Part shown: piece after piece, positions 20,730 to 33,221 of the stretch | Position numbering within the stretch: position 1 is the stretch's first letter | Layout: each line of letters opens with the position of its first letter | Assembly (NCBI GenBank): GCA_021464525.1 | Contig: JADRCO010000136.1 | Location: forward strand, 1 to 50,266 | Reading direction: 5' to 3' | DNA length: 50,266 nucleotides | From: Rhizophagus sp. LPA8_4_AMF | Taxonomy: Eukaryota; Glomeromycota; Glomeromycetes; Glomerales; Glomeraceae | Translations under genes and position numbers: made by a program | The notes under the pieces: generated by a model | What the model was told of the DNA's origin: nothing | Databases searched by the model: none | The model's input: the letters and a program-made list of their open reading frames with translations, nothing else

Positions 20730-22940
20730 TTAAATAATTAATAGTATAAAAATAAAAGAACTAGAGGAATCGAGATTCACATGGTCAGGTGTAGGTGAAT
20801 TTTGATTTTTATTACCCGAGATAAGTTTATACAAAGCTGTAATTTGAACTTCATTATTTTCTTTATCTATGCTTTCATTAAACCATGAATATAATTTTGT
20901 ATCTTTAAGTCCTTGAGATTTTTTTATCCATTTTTTCATTAAATCAGGATCTCGATATTAACAAACATATATATAATGATTCGCTGAAGAAAGGATTATT
21001 AAGCCTTTCGTAATCATCAATAAGTTCTGAACTATATATCAATAATCCAAATTTACCATCTTCTTTAGCTTTATTAAATGTATCCCTAAAATAAAATTTT
21101 AAAGGTTAAACAAACATAACCAAATATGCTTTTAATGATTATAATAAATATTACTTACTTCATCAACGCAATCATCATATTTAATAAAACAAGTACTAAA
21201 ATAATACTTGCTATGAATGCAAATAATAATTTAATGGCCAATAATTGTAATCTCTCAAATTAATTGTACCCCAATTGTAAGTGGAAAGTATAGCATCTAA
21301 TGGTGTATCAAGGGATTATCAGGAGTTTCTCCAGTTAAATTTGAAGCTGATGAATGCAAATCAGTAATCGATGAAAATCTAAAAAGAATAACCTATTCAC
21401 AGCACATAAAATATGTTGATTCTTCAAAAGACTTGATATAAGTAATATATTATAGAAAATATTAATGGTTACATTGAATGTCCAATTCAATTATTAAAAT
21501 GAACATAAATGTGAAAAAATGGCAAAATTTTTTCTAAAATACTTCCATATATGTATATGTTTATTGCTAATCCAGAAAATAATTGTAAACATAATAGTTT
21601 TAGAGATTATATAAAAATAATTAGTTTGAGGATCAATTTTTTAAAAATAAAAAATACGATAAACGTACCATTTCAATCAAAAGTATTAAGACAGTTACTG
21701 ATGTTGCGAAAATCATCAATTCATCATCGATCCCATTATTATAATGTGTTCGCTAATATTAAAGAAAATATAATCATACCCAAAATGATACTACATATGT
21801 CAAATATGTTAAATAGAGTAAAATATTTGTTTCCATATTTCAACATTTACTTAATTTCAATTGTCAAGAAATATATCCAGAATAATAAAATATTGCGACC
21901 ATAATTAAACGATAGTTCTTATTTTTATCATTGTCATCACTTAAATAAAACCAAGAAAGGACAGAAAATAGAGTTAAAAATAAAATGTAAAAAATTAAAG
22001 GTATTCTACAATAATTTTTCGTTTGTCTCCATCTTGAAATTATTACTGCTACCATAGCCGGAATATTAAAAATGCACTCTTATTTTTCTTAATTTGAAGA
22101 AACGGGCTAAAATTTTTATTATCCAGATCCTTATAACTAGGTGGTAATAATACTTTTTATCCACCAAAAAGAAGTTTCTAATTTCCTAATTAATTTTCTA
22201 AATACTTCGTTAACAGTTTCCCCCTTTATTTTTGAGTGTAATTTGTAAAATTTGGAAGTGGAAACATACAAATATCGGGTAATAAATCATCTCTATATGT
22301 AGATATAAAAAATATCAATAATTGGTTTAACGTAATGAATTAGTTTAATGACATTTACCTCATTTTTTTATATTTCATATATTCCAAAGTAGTCGAATAA
22401 TCTCTTGATATAAGCAGAGTAAGTGGTATAGATACTTCTAATGTATCTTGGCTAACTGATAGTGTGTTCAGATAATTCTGGAAGGATTTTTGTAACATTA
22501 ATCATCCAACCAATATGACACATGGAATGTTCAAAATAGTATTCTAATAGATATGCCAACATAACAGCATCTTGACCTAATTACATTATAAATATTTAGG
22601 ATCAAAAAACATTAAATTATGATAATATAATAAGAAAACGATCATTAGCTGATCTTAAATCCTTAGTATCTTTTAATCCTAATCGTCATCTAATTTCAAA
22701 TCTGGGTAAGAACCGTATTTTTGTTGAGGTTTGTGTAACTTTTCAGCATTTTCAAAAAGAACATGCTTAATTAAAGAAAATGAACGCGAATAAATTAAAT
22801 ATGCCATTAAGGGATATTGAACCTCCATAAGTTTCCAATAATCAGGATATTTTTAATAAAATCTTTAATGATATTTGTAATTCCACTAACTACCAACTGA
22901 AACTTTTGATAGAATTAATACTATCAGTGTGTTTATATAG
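20730..22940 (-). pseudogene. Decayed 3' half of a beta-propeller/TRPV-like channel gene
   Basis: Read on the minus strand, this matches the two intact paralogues at 33-37 kb and 44-48 kb. It begins within their large second exon (the region matching YLYKHT, near 22,938) and runs to the C-terminus (KKWIKKSQGLKDTKLYSWFN, stop at 20,730). Also recognisable are SRSFSLIKHVLF (about 22,780), SQDTLEV (about 22,450), SRWRQTKNYCRIPL (about 22,030) and FSVLSWFYLSD (about 21,945). The propeller-coding 5' half is absent. Several frames are broken, and the equivalents of exons 3 and 4 are fused with loss of the intervening part. Introns persist elsewhere (for example a GTAAGT donor near 21,150), so it is a truncated DNA duplicate, not a retrocopy. 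Confidence 0.88.
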
Positions 22941-22991
22941 GTAACACGCAAATTAATATTTTCGGTTCACGCAACGTTAAAATTAAAAATT

Positions 22992-23014
22992 GACCCGGGG
23001 AGGGGGGACCCGGG
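22992..23014. other. CCCGGG palindrome with a guanine run
   Basis: Two CCCGGG hexamers flank a GGGGGG run in otherwise AT-rich DNA, just outside the truncated 5' edge of the pseudogene and about 125 bp upstream of the next gene. It could form a hairpin or a weak G-quadruplex. Function unknown. Confidence 0.35.
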
Positions 23015-23138
23015 TTTTATTTTTTATTAATAGAAATTTTTATTATATATCTCGTGAGTGACGTGACTTGCTAATTTATAATCAGATAATCAGTATTTCG
23101 AAGATAATCGATTTTTTTCGTTCCGTTTTATAGTAAAA

Positions 23139-23595
23139 ATGCCTATCATACATGTACGAATAAGTTGCAATACTGTAACTTTAAAAGATTGGGAAGGCTT
23201 ACCAGTTGAAAAAGAGACAAAAATAAAGGATTTTTTTGATGATATATCAATTTCATGTTTATCATCAGATTTCTGGGAAGCAAATTTTGAAGTAAAATTT
23301 AGTTCATCGAAAACTTTAACCGGAGAAAAAAGTTTCTCCAAACTGCATTGCTTGGGAAGCCGTATGTCAGTATGGAATTTATGCAAATTTTTATCTTGTA
23401 TCACGAGAAACGGCGACACATAATAGGACCCCTATTATTAGTGCTTTTGATATTTTAAATGCTAATTCAAATAATCTATTTGTTCCAGAGTTTAGTAATT
23501 ATCCAAGAAATGCATTAGAAAAGTTGCGACTTGATTTATCTAATTGGATTAAAAATTTAAAGTATTTAAACTTTAAATCAATGAAAATAAAATGA
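23139..23595 (+). pseudogene. Short unrecognised gene with a reading-frame change
   Basis: The first frame starts MPIIHVRISCNTVTLKDW and gives a balanced, globular-looking sequence of about 65 residues. Protein-like sequence then continues in another frame: CIAWEAVCQYGIYANFYL, then TPIISAFDILNANSNN, then NALEKLRLDLSNWIKNL, to a stop at 23,595. The switch falls at a short A run near 23,326-23,331, so it is either a genuine frameshift or a base-call error in a homopolymer. No GT-AG intron bridges it. I do not recognise the family, though the AFDIL...LRLDL end resembles C-terminal blocks of lineage-specific Glomeromycete proteins. No signal peptide. Coding character is moderately convincing. Confidence 0.5.
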
Positions 23596-25896
23596 AATAA
23601 AATTCCGTATTCGCCAAATTTGAAGAAAGAAGGAAAAGAAATATAAAAAGCTGGAAATATTGTTTTTTTTATATATATTTTTCATCCATTATTATCATAA
23701 TCATTAACAGGAAGCTGGTAGCATAACAAGTTAGAAAAAAAAAATAATTAAAATTTTAAAAGTTTGTTTTACGTCCATTTCATAAGTAAATATATGATTG
23801 ATCACGTTTATGTCATTGTAAATTTTTTTGTACTAGTTGAAAATATCGGTAAGAGAATCCGAAAATTCAAAATTATGTATTTTTATTTATTCATTATAAT
23901 CTGATAAACAAGATATACGTTGTTTTTCGTAACAAATACGCCAATTAATAAAAAGTTAAAGGCCAATTTAAATCAAACGTACGTTAAACCAAATTTAGGA
24001 AAGAAGAAATAATTTTTCGGAAAAACTTGTATCAGAATTTTCTTGGTATTATATTTTAAAATAATTTTCTTTTCTTTTTGCAATTATTATCGCCGTTTTC
24101 AAAATGGCGGTATTCGTTTTTTTTTTATTCAAATATAACTGCATACACCATTTTGAAAACGGCGATAAAATAAAAAATAAAAAGCGTTAAAAAAAAAAAA
24201 TATTTTTATCAAAATTAATAAAAATTTATTATTTGAATAATTTGGAATAAGAATAATAAAAAATGATCGTTCTTATCGTTCTTGTCGTTCTTGTCGTTCT
24301 CAAAGAAATCTTAAATTTTAAAATTCGATAAAATGTTGCAGATTTCACTTTTCCTTTACAAGCACAAATATAACCTAAAATGTAATATGTGATTGTCTTT
24401 CTCTTGTATTATTAATTTGCATCATGACGATATACACAATTTATAATGGAATCAACATGGTGCATGAGTAAGATCGACATTTGATCGAGGGTGGGTACAC
24501 TTACTATAGTGGAACGATAAACGTAACATACGATCACATAAACATTTTATATGTTCATGTATAGTTTAATGCTTGAAAATACTAACCAGTCACGTAAGCA
24601 TAATTACGCGTTTTATGCTAACAATATATTATACTGTACATAACTGCGTCCGAATGTTCGAATAGAATAGAGATAATAAACTCTTGCGTTAAATTTCAAA
24701 ATTATTAAATTACCGAAAATCGTCTTAGGCAGCTCTGAATTCACGCGATTATCGTAAGGCTGATTTTTTTATGACCACATGAGTAGTACAATAATCTAGT
24801 AACCACCATTCACATTTCTACGGCCATGGCTAAATTTATTGTACCATCTTCAACGGAATAAACGGAATAAAGATATGGAAAAAAAACTCACTGTCGTTTT
24901 TGAAACAGAAAACGGCGGTTATTTCATTTCCATTTCTTTATTTGTTTATACAAATTCTCGTTAATGTAATAAAAATTTATATGTAAAATATTTCAGTAAT
25001 GTTAAATACGAATAAAAAAAAAAGAATTATAATGAAACTACATACATATACTGTATACTATTAATTTTTCACAGAAAAATCATAGCATAAATTATTTAAA
25101 TTTATTAGAATTTTTTACTTAATAATAATAATAATAATTAATTTTAAAAAAAATTTTTTAATATATAATTTTATAATTATGTGATTTTATGCAAGGGTTG
25201 ATAAAATTCTCAGCCAGTTGGCGTTAACATTTAATATTCATACGTTATGTATGCACTTAACCTATATACCTCGTTTTGAACTCATTAAAAACTCATTAAT
25301 CCCATGTGAATTTAAATCCTTACAAGTCATTTATAAAGTGAAATAATAGTGCCGCATTTACTTATGAAGATAATCTTTTATGAATTTCGAGAAAGTAATT
25401 TACGCGAAAAAATTATATAAATCAAGTAAATTGTTAAACAACTTGTTATACAATGAAATGCAGCATATGATTTTCCCTTGATCGACAGGCACAGACATGG
25501 ACCGATCTCCTTTTTTTTTTAAAAAAAAAATATTGGATTATTATATCTCTTTATTATGTCATAAGAGAGTACAAAAGAAATAAAAAATATAAATTAATAT
25601 ACAAGAATTTCTTATCTAGGTTATTGAGCTACGAACTAAACTAAAGTTATGATGGCGTAGAACCAAAAAAAAAATTATCAATTTTTTTTTAGATGCATGT
25701 TAATGCATGATCATTTTGTGTAATATATTCCGAAATCGGAACGACGGAAACACCTGTCAACACCTGTCAATGCATTTACTTGTCAAATTTGGAACAAAGA
25801 AAATAGTTGATAAACCTGTTTTTTTTTTTTAAAAAAAAAAGAAAAAAGAAAATTTTTTTCGGTTTTTTTTTTGCACAATATTTTCTATTATTCAAT
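23596..25896. other. Intergenic, no gene seen; small inverted-repeat element at 24,087-24,168
   Basis: No gene supported. The 82-bp element has perfect 21-bp arms (24,087-24,107 and 24,148-24,168) that start with TTATCGCCGTTTTC on either strand, flanked by TA. T10-A10 junctions occur at 25,511-25,530 and (T12-A10) at 25,819-25,840, the latter just upstream of the kinase start. Confidence 0.5.
24087..24168. mobile_element. Miniature inverted-repeat element (82 bp)
   Basis: The 21-bp arms match perfectly in inverse orientation and contain ATCGCCGTTTTCAAAATGG. The 40-bp spacer is AT-rich. Related 'gaaaacggcg' words recur near 24,910. Superfamily uncertain; a TA duplication is possible. Confidence 0.6.
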
Positions 25897-28274
25897 ATGT
25901 CAAACACTACAAGCACTAATAACAGTGTAATGCATTCTAATAGAAAGTCGAACCAATATAATAATTGGATTGAAGAAGCCATTGCCAAAAGACATATTAA
26001 GTATTATGAATATAGAAATTTTAATAATATCAAAGAAATTAGTACGGGTACATACGGAAAAATTCATCGAGCGAATTGGAAAAATTCAAATAAATATTTA
26101 TCGTTAAAATCATTTTTTGTACGAGATAACTCCACAATTAAAGAAATTATTCATGAGGTAATTCTTTAATTATTATTATATTTTAAGGAAATTAAGTTTT
26201 TGTTTTTTTTTGTCAATCAAATAATTATGCAATTTTTTATTTATTATAATGTAAACAAAAAAACATCTTAAATTTTTCTTTGAAAAGTTTCTACTGGAAC
26301 CTATATGATTAATTAAATTTAATTGATTAATTTAATTAATTAGGTTAAACTTCAACGCGAAGTGGATTTTCATAATAACGTTATACGCTTTTATGGAATA
26401 ACTGTTTTAGATCAAGGTATGTATTAAACACGTATACATATTTATCGCAATTATATTGTATATCGTTATAACAATTATTTCTTTTCATTAGATAACGAAG
26501 ATGAACAATTACAAAAATATTGGCTAGTAATGGAATATGCGGACGGCGGAACACTTCAACAATATCTAAGTAGAAAGTTTTACGAACTTACTTGGAATGA
26601 CAAATTCAGCCTTGCATATCAATTAGCTAGTGCCGTTTCATATCTGCATGAAGAGGGAATTGTGCATCGAGATTTGGTAAAAATGATTTCTTTTTTCTTA
26701 AATGCATAAGAATGTTTGATGCGTGATATTAATAAATTATTTTTCTAACCTATTAAGAATTCTACTAGTATAATGGTCCATCAGAATACAATTAAATTGG
26801 CTGATTTTGGAGTGTCAAAAAGAATTAAAGAAGCATCTAAACGACAAATAAATTTCGGTTCTTTTCCTTATATTGATCCAAAATTATTTAGCAATCAAAT
26901 AAATAAAAATAATCCCACAAAAATATATACATTAAATGAAAGAAGTGACGTATATAGCATCGGTGTTCTCTTATGGGAAATATCAAGTGGAACACCTCCC
27001 TATTATGGAATAGATGATGATAATTTACATTGGAAAATTTTCCAAGGTTTAAGAGAAAATCCTATTCCAGATACGCCTATTAGTTATATCGATCTTTATA
27101 CTGGTAAATTAATAACTTTACATTTATAGTGTATTATTAATTATATTAATATTCAAATATTCTTTATACTCTTTATTTAGATTGTTGGGATGGTGAACCG
27201 GAAAATCGTCCGACTATGAATCAAGTGGTTTCAAGACTAAATAATATTATCGTGGAATCATACAAAACAATAAATGATTATCAGACTGATGACTTTGTTG
27301 TAAATGTTCAATTTAAACCTGAAGATGAGTTAAGAATTATGGTTGATAGGATAGTGGACCTCATTTTTAAGTTGACTAACGAAGGAAAGGAACCAAAATT
27401 TAGAAATAAATATATTCTTGATTATATTAACATATATAATATATCTTTAAAAGAAATATATAGTTGGTTATTAAATAATCAAAGTGATTCAATGTCCATA
27501 TTTTTATTAGGATATTTTAATTATTCTGGTATTGGAACAAATGAAAATAGAAAAAATGCATTTGAATTATTTTTTAATGCTTCAAAACACAATCATGTTT
27601 TAGCACAATATTATATTGGATTATGTTATAAATGTGGTTATGGAACAATAAAAAATCAAGGATTAGCATTTGAATATTTTAAAAAATGCGCGAATAAAGA
27701 TTTCGCAGCGGGTCAATTAAATCTTGGTTATTTGTATGAACATGGAACGGACGTCAAAGAAGATTTAAAGATAGCTGTTGAATGGTATGAAAAAGCTTCA
27801 ATTAATGGGAATATAATTGCTAGTTATAATCTTGGTCTTTGTTATAAGAATGGAATCGGTGTTAATACGAATAATAAAAAAGCCTTTGAATTATTTAAAA
27901 AATCTGCAGAAGGAGAATATTTGAGTGGAATAACAATGTTAGGATATTTTTATAAAAATGGGATTGGAACCAGTATTAATAATCAAGAAGCATTTCATTT
28001 ATATCAAAAAGCTTCATATTTAGGTGATGAAACTGCTCAATATAATCTTGCATTAATGTATGAAAATGGAATTGGTATCGTAAAAGATATGGATCAGGGA
28101 ATTTATTGGTATAAAAAATCATCTGAATATGGTTTTCAAAAAGCTAAAGATAGATTAGAAGAATTTTCAAAAATAAGGAATAGAAAAAATGGGAATAATC
28201 ATATTATTGTAAAAATCTTTTTATCATATTTATTTTTATCTTTAATTTACTGTATTTGTGCATATATATTTTAG
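25897..28274 (+). CDS. Protein kinase domain fused to Sel1 repeats with C-terminal membrane anchor
   Basis: Five exons (25897-26157, 26344-26416, 26492-26676, 26758-27103, 27181-28274) join in phase to 652 aa. Residues about 45-300 form a kinase domain of the type expanded in Glomeromycetes: glycine loop STGTYGK, ATP-site lysine K71 (SLKSFF), VKLQREV with the alpha-C glutamate, HRDL (170-173), LADFG (187-191), and PYIDPK in place of APE. The catalytic-loop asparagine expected at 177 is serine (HRDLNSTSIM), and the first loop glycine is serine, so activity is doubtful. Residues about 391-620 hold six Sel1 (TPR-like) repeats, for example YNLGLCYKNGIGVNTNN, a protein-interaction scaffold. Residues 630-652 are hydrophobic and end the protein, a likely tail anchor. 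The ATG at 25,897 is chosen over an upstream frame that reads through a homopolymer tract. Confidence 0.9.
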
Positions 28275-28651
28275 AAAAAAAAACAAAAAAAAAAGAAAAA
28301 TTAGATTAGTTTAGATGATTATTTATTTAAAAATAATTTTTGTACTATATTATTATTATTATTATTATTTGTATACTATTATGTATTTTTATGTATATTA
28401 TTATATTTAAATAAAAAAAAAAAATTATGTATTATTTAATATATTTGCTTTTCTTTTATTGAGTACTACAGTATTATAGAATCGGATCGACGAATCAACA
28501 CAATGATAGAGCGTGTCTGCGAAAATCAATAAATCATTTTTCGTAATTTGATTTCGGGAAATCGTCATGTCGAGACAATATCATGTCGGGAAAAGTGTAC
28601 TTTTCGGGAAAATGTTCATTCAGGAATTTGTCTCGTCCGGAAATTATAATA
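28275..28651. other. Intergenic with a one-sided iteron block (28,545-28,650)
   Basis: The 3' region of the kinase gene with A-rich runs, then repeated words 'tcgggaaa', 'catgtcggg' and 'cgggaaaat'. These match the iteron ends of the elements at 16 and 38 kb. No inverse partner is seen nearby, so it may be a solitary remnant. Confidence 0.45.
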
Positions 28652-29265
28652 CAGTCAGCTCTGGATATAATGAACCCTCTGTTCCAGGGGGTTTAGTTCG
28701 GTATAGAATGAATTCGTTATATAATATACCGAACTAGTTTTTCGTACTAGGTAATTTAGGCCAAATTTGTAATGCTGGCCAGAATTATAATTTCGTTTAA
28801 CATAAATCTTCGAAAAAATTACTAGTAATTCCGGCCAGCACTATAAATTTGGCCTGGATCACATCTTCCCCAGTATCACCAACAAATTTTCTTCCCCACG
28901 TGACCTGAAAATATTCATCACCTGCATCACACCCCACCGCGTTTTCACTGTTTATATTTATCTGAAGGACAGTTTTTGCCTCCCCCAAAAATTTTTTTCA
29001 CATCCTATTAAATGTCACCGGTCACGTGGGGAAGAATTTTAATTATAAGCTTGTTGCTTTTACTACGGTATATAGTCACATGACCATTCATTATAGAAAG
29101 TACTGTATTATGTTATTATATAGCATTATAGCTGACATAAGTTCGGTTCGGATACGTTATATAGTGTTTTATTATAAAAGTGCGTTGTATCCAGTGAAAT
29201 TATTTATAAAAAATCGGTTCTGGAAATTCTGGTTCAGTATAACGAGACAGGTTCGTTATTGGCTG
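28652..29265. mobile_element. TA-flanked CAG...CTG element (614 bp), pogo/Tc1-like, with nested mini-element
   Basis: TA|CAGTCAGCTC at the left and GGCTG|TA at the right, with further inverse matches ('ataatgaacc', 'ggttcgttat'). A second element is nested at 28,758-28,855 with arms of about 30 bp (AGGCCAAATTTGTAATGC and its near-inverse). No transposase frame. The 63-aa and 82-aa frames inside have no supporting features. Confidence 0.55.
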
Positions 29266-29491
29266 TACATATGACAGTTTAAGTTTTTTTCGATAAGAAG
29301 ATCAATTATGTGAAGCATTGTGAGAGATTTTAACGAATTCATGTTTGAAGACTGCAAACCATTTTTTCATCAATTATTAATTTATAATTTATGCGATCGA
29401 TAGATAGAAACAAGTTTGGTATTGTGAGCTATGTGCCGTACATATTTATGAATTTATGGTCATGTACATTATGCATTAGTTCGTATTTACT

Positions 29492-30061
29492 CATTTTACC
29501 GACACCTGTTTCACCGACATAAGATTTACTGACTTCATTTTGCCGACTTGAATTTTCACCGAAATCACATTCTTCCGAAACCATTTCAACGAATCACTAT
29601 AGATATTTTACCCGACGTGAAATTACATGATCATGAAATTTGCCTTTAAAACATCATATATATGTTTTAATTTATTATATGCAGCATAATTCATTTTATA
29701 TTTTGTATTTATCGTTTTCTAATCAATAAAAACAAAGAAAGGTTACAACGAATGAGTAATAATTATATTATTTATTGAATAAATTTAATTTTATTATTAC
29801 AATTTGAAAGTAAATTAGCTTACAATTTTTTTAACAGCGGCAAATTTTCATTATTATGAGAAAATCCCTTAAAAATCAAGAGATTAATTATCACGATTAA
29901 ATAATTTGAAATAAGGAGTGAGGCTCAGCTAGTTGACGAATTATAAATTTTCGGTGAAATAGCCAGTCGGATAATTTTTATGTCGGTAATATGTCATTTT
30001 GGTGAAACGAAGTTAGGTAAATTTTCATGTCAAATCAGTTAATTTCATGTCGGTGAAAATG
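29492..30061. mobile_element. Iteron-ended foldback element F3 (about 570 bp)
   Basis: The left 130 bp repeats 'ttcaccgacat'-like words in one orientation (for example 'gtttcaccgacataag'). The right 125 bp repeats them in the other ('atgtcggtgaaaatgg', 'ttatgtcggtaat'). The middle is AT-rich and non-coding. The design matches the elements at 16 and 38 kb but with a different iteron. Confidence 0.55.
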
Positions 30062-32578
30062 GCTATCTGTAAATCGTACCGTAACCGTATTAGCTTATGC
30101 CAAATAAAAAAAAAAATTAACTTTATAATTAAATTATTAGGTTTTCACGTAGTCTGTCGTTCATATGCGGTCTAACAATTAACATTTTAAAATTCTTTTT
30201 TGTGTTCTGGAAAGTTAAAATATTAACACTTTTTATATATTCGGAATATATCTATCGTTTAGGGGAAGCACAGTATATTTTAAAGCGTCAAAAATTGATT
30301 TTTACCGAGTTATTTAACTTGAAAAATTGAAAAAATTGGAAAAATCGCAAAAAAATAGGAAATTTGCGTGGGGTTTACCATTTTTGAAGTTATTTAAGCA
30401 AAAATAAAATCAGGTCTACATTTTTTTAATTAATTTTTTTTAGTGAATATATTAGAATATTCCAAAAAGTATATGTATATATAGAAATTCTAAGACTTCT
30501 AAATGACATTTTTATGAGACAAAAAAAAAAGTGGCGTAAATTTATTAAGAAATATTGCCAAATTTAACAAAATTTAGCTAATTGGAGATGTTTAGAAGAT
30601 TTCGCTTAAAATTTTAAGCTTCGTAACATTATTAAGTTTTGCAATAGTTAGTAATAGGTTACAAATCTTATTTATTCTTATATACTAAATATTTCTTACA
30701 AGCTCAAAGTTAAACATTACATCTCGACCAGCCTTTAATCTTTATTATTTTTTAGATTTTTTAACTGCAGTAGTGAGTGTTGGTTTTTTTATTTATCTAT
30801 TCACAACTTTCATGTTTTTTTTATAGGTTTCGGTCAGACTCTTCAAGGCATAATTTGATATTTTATTTTTTTTCTTCATTGATTTCTAACTCTTTAAACT
30901 TTTCTAGCATAGAGCTTGCTTGGGATCGCATTCGGTGGGTTGAATCGTGCGAGTCGTACACGTGATCGATAATGCTGCCCAGAACTATTGTAATACCGGC
31001 CTGCGTCACCGTTAGAGGGAAAAATCAAAAGCCCTATAAAAAATTTTTATCTGATTATTTCCATTATTTCTCCGTGTCTTCCGTAAAATTCCGTGAAAAT
31101 GATACATTCACGGATATCTGGGTTAGTTATCCCATAGTTCCTAGTTAAAGTTTTTTTTTTTCTTGATATTCTCACAGGTGGTGTTTATTTAAAAAGATCA
31201 AAATAAGTATTATGGTACGGATACCGTGATATAAATCAGAGTCACTGATTTTCACGGCTGCGCCGTGAAAATCATTGATATCCACAGTTCCCCGTGAAAT
31301 AACTATTACAAATTCAAATTCCATGAAAATGATACATTCACAGAAAAAACATGGAACAATAAAACACGGATCAAATTTTTTACAGGGGGTACGGAATCGG
31401 TAAAATTTTAACTTAAAATACACCGAATTCAGGAAAAACCAATTCAGGCCAATAAGATTTGGACAACATTACCCTATCAAATCATATAATCAAATTGATT
31501 CTGGAGTATAGACATGACGAATAGGATTTTTCTACTAAAAAATTCTGTCCCTCAAATATTTATGAAAAATGGAAAAACAGAGTGAATGATACCGGTTTTT
31601 AACATAAAACCGGGTTGAATATTTAAACCAATTTGTATAGGGAGAGATTAATTAGTTATCTCATAACTTATATAAATAATCTTTGATTATTTGTTACTAA
31701 AACTTGTACTGTATATTTATTTTGAAATGAAATGCAGTTTTACTTTTTTAATTCAAAATTTTTCCGTTGCAGCTAGCGAATGTCACACACGTGACACAAC
31801 AAATAATAATGCGCACGTGACAAATAATTATCACATGGCTAATCCGTCTATAAATTATATTATCAGTTATATCTGCAAATAATTTAAATTAATAATAAAA
31901 ACAGTTTTCAAATTGTAATTCGGTTTACCGGTCTTAAACATTCACCGAAAAAAAAATGGGCTGTGTAGGTGAAAAGTGGGTTGAAAACTGGTTAAACCGG
32001 TCTTGGGATCACTAACTACGAATGGTGTAAAAATGTGAATGGCAATATACACAGGATCATCTTCGAGTGTGGCTAGAATTGATGAAACTATACGCCATAT
32101 ACATATAAACCTATATCGGCATAATTTTGATATTTGTATATTATGGTGCTAAAATTAATATAGTTAGTACGATACCATATTTTTATATTAAAATATTATT
32201 CGTAATTAACATACATATATAATGAGGGTTCGAGATCAGATGATCGGCAATAAACATCAATGCTGCGTAACGTAAGGATTGACAAACGAATCAGAATCAT
32301 CCTTCTTTTTATTTTATTTTATTTCTTCTTTTTAGTTTATATTTCATTACTGCATATTTGTTTTGAATTAAAATAACAATTTATCAGATTGGCATATGAG
32401 AGCGAAATTTTTATTTTTTAAAAAAAATACGGAATTTAAAATTTTCTATCTAAAAGTCAACTGCACAATTCAGAATAATGATAATGAGAATTTGAGATTA
32501 CGTCTGTCGAATTGTAATTTATTCTCTGTTTTTGTAAATTACTACTGATATTATTTTTTTAAAAACATTTTCGTTATA
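30062..32578. other. Intergenic, no gene seen; hairpin-rich block 31,085-31,345
   Basis: No gene supported. TGATTTTCACGGC (31,246-31,258) pairs perfectly with GCCGTGAAAATCA (31,262-31,274). CCGTGAAAATGATACATTCA at 31,091 recurs with one change at 31,321. This looks like a further degenerate iteron element. 'ggtttaccggtctt' and 'ggttaaaccggtctt' near 31,922 and 31,992 are related direct words. Confidence 0.45.
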
Positions 32579-32762
32579 CAGTCAGACCTCGATATACCGA
32601 TATTCGATATACCGATACACTATTAAAAACTTGATATACCGATAAAATTTTAAATTCCCACTATATGTGAGGACATATAAATATCGTTATAATTTGATAT
32701 AACGATGTTTTTTAAATTTTTTCATATGAGTCCCGACATATCGTTATATAAAGGTTTGACTG
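32579..32762. mobile_element. pogo/Tigger-like miniature element (184 bp)
   Basis: TA|CAGTCAGACCTCGATATA at the left and TATAAAGGTTTGACTG|TA at the right. CAGTC(A)-type ends with a TA duplication are typical of pogo/Tigger elements (family knowledge). The interior repeats 'gatataccgat'. No coding sequence. Confidence 0.75.
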
Positions 32763-33221
32763 TATAAGAAAAAACAAAACATGAAAAATGATTATCTCAG
32801 GTTGCTTGAATGAAAAATAACTATATAATATGATATGTGTTTCATTAATATTATTGCCAGACTTTTCGTCGATTACTAATGATTAAAGTGATCTGAATTT
32901 TTTTTTTTTTTTTGTCATATTTACTGTAAAACCATATTGATATACTATATAAACAATAGTCGAATTAAAGAAGTGGATATTATATTTGCCCTGTGGCTAT
33001 GATACTTTTATGCGATTATTGGTTAATTTATACAAATTTGATAATCAATACGTAAGTCGATATGCAGTTATTTAATAATTATAAATTTTGATTTACATTT
33101 TGCTTATCGGAAAGATTAGAAAGTTGCAGATCGACATTATATATGTAATATGATTTTTACATAAAAAGGTTTTTTTTTCGTCATAATATAAATTTTTTAT
33201 TTATTGAAAAAACAAAATAAT
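32763..33221. other. Upstream region of channel paralogue A
   Basis: AT-rich, no gene. Expected to hold the promoter and 5' leader of the gene starting at 33,222. Confidence 0.45.
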
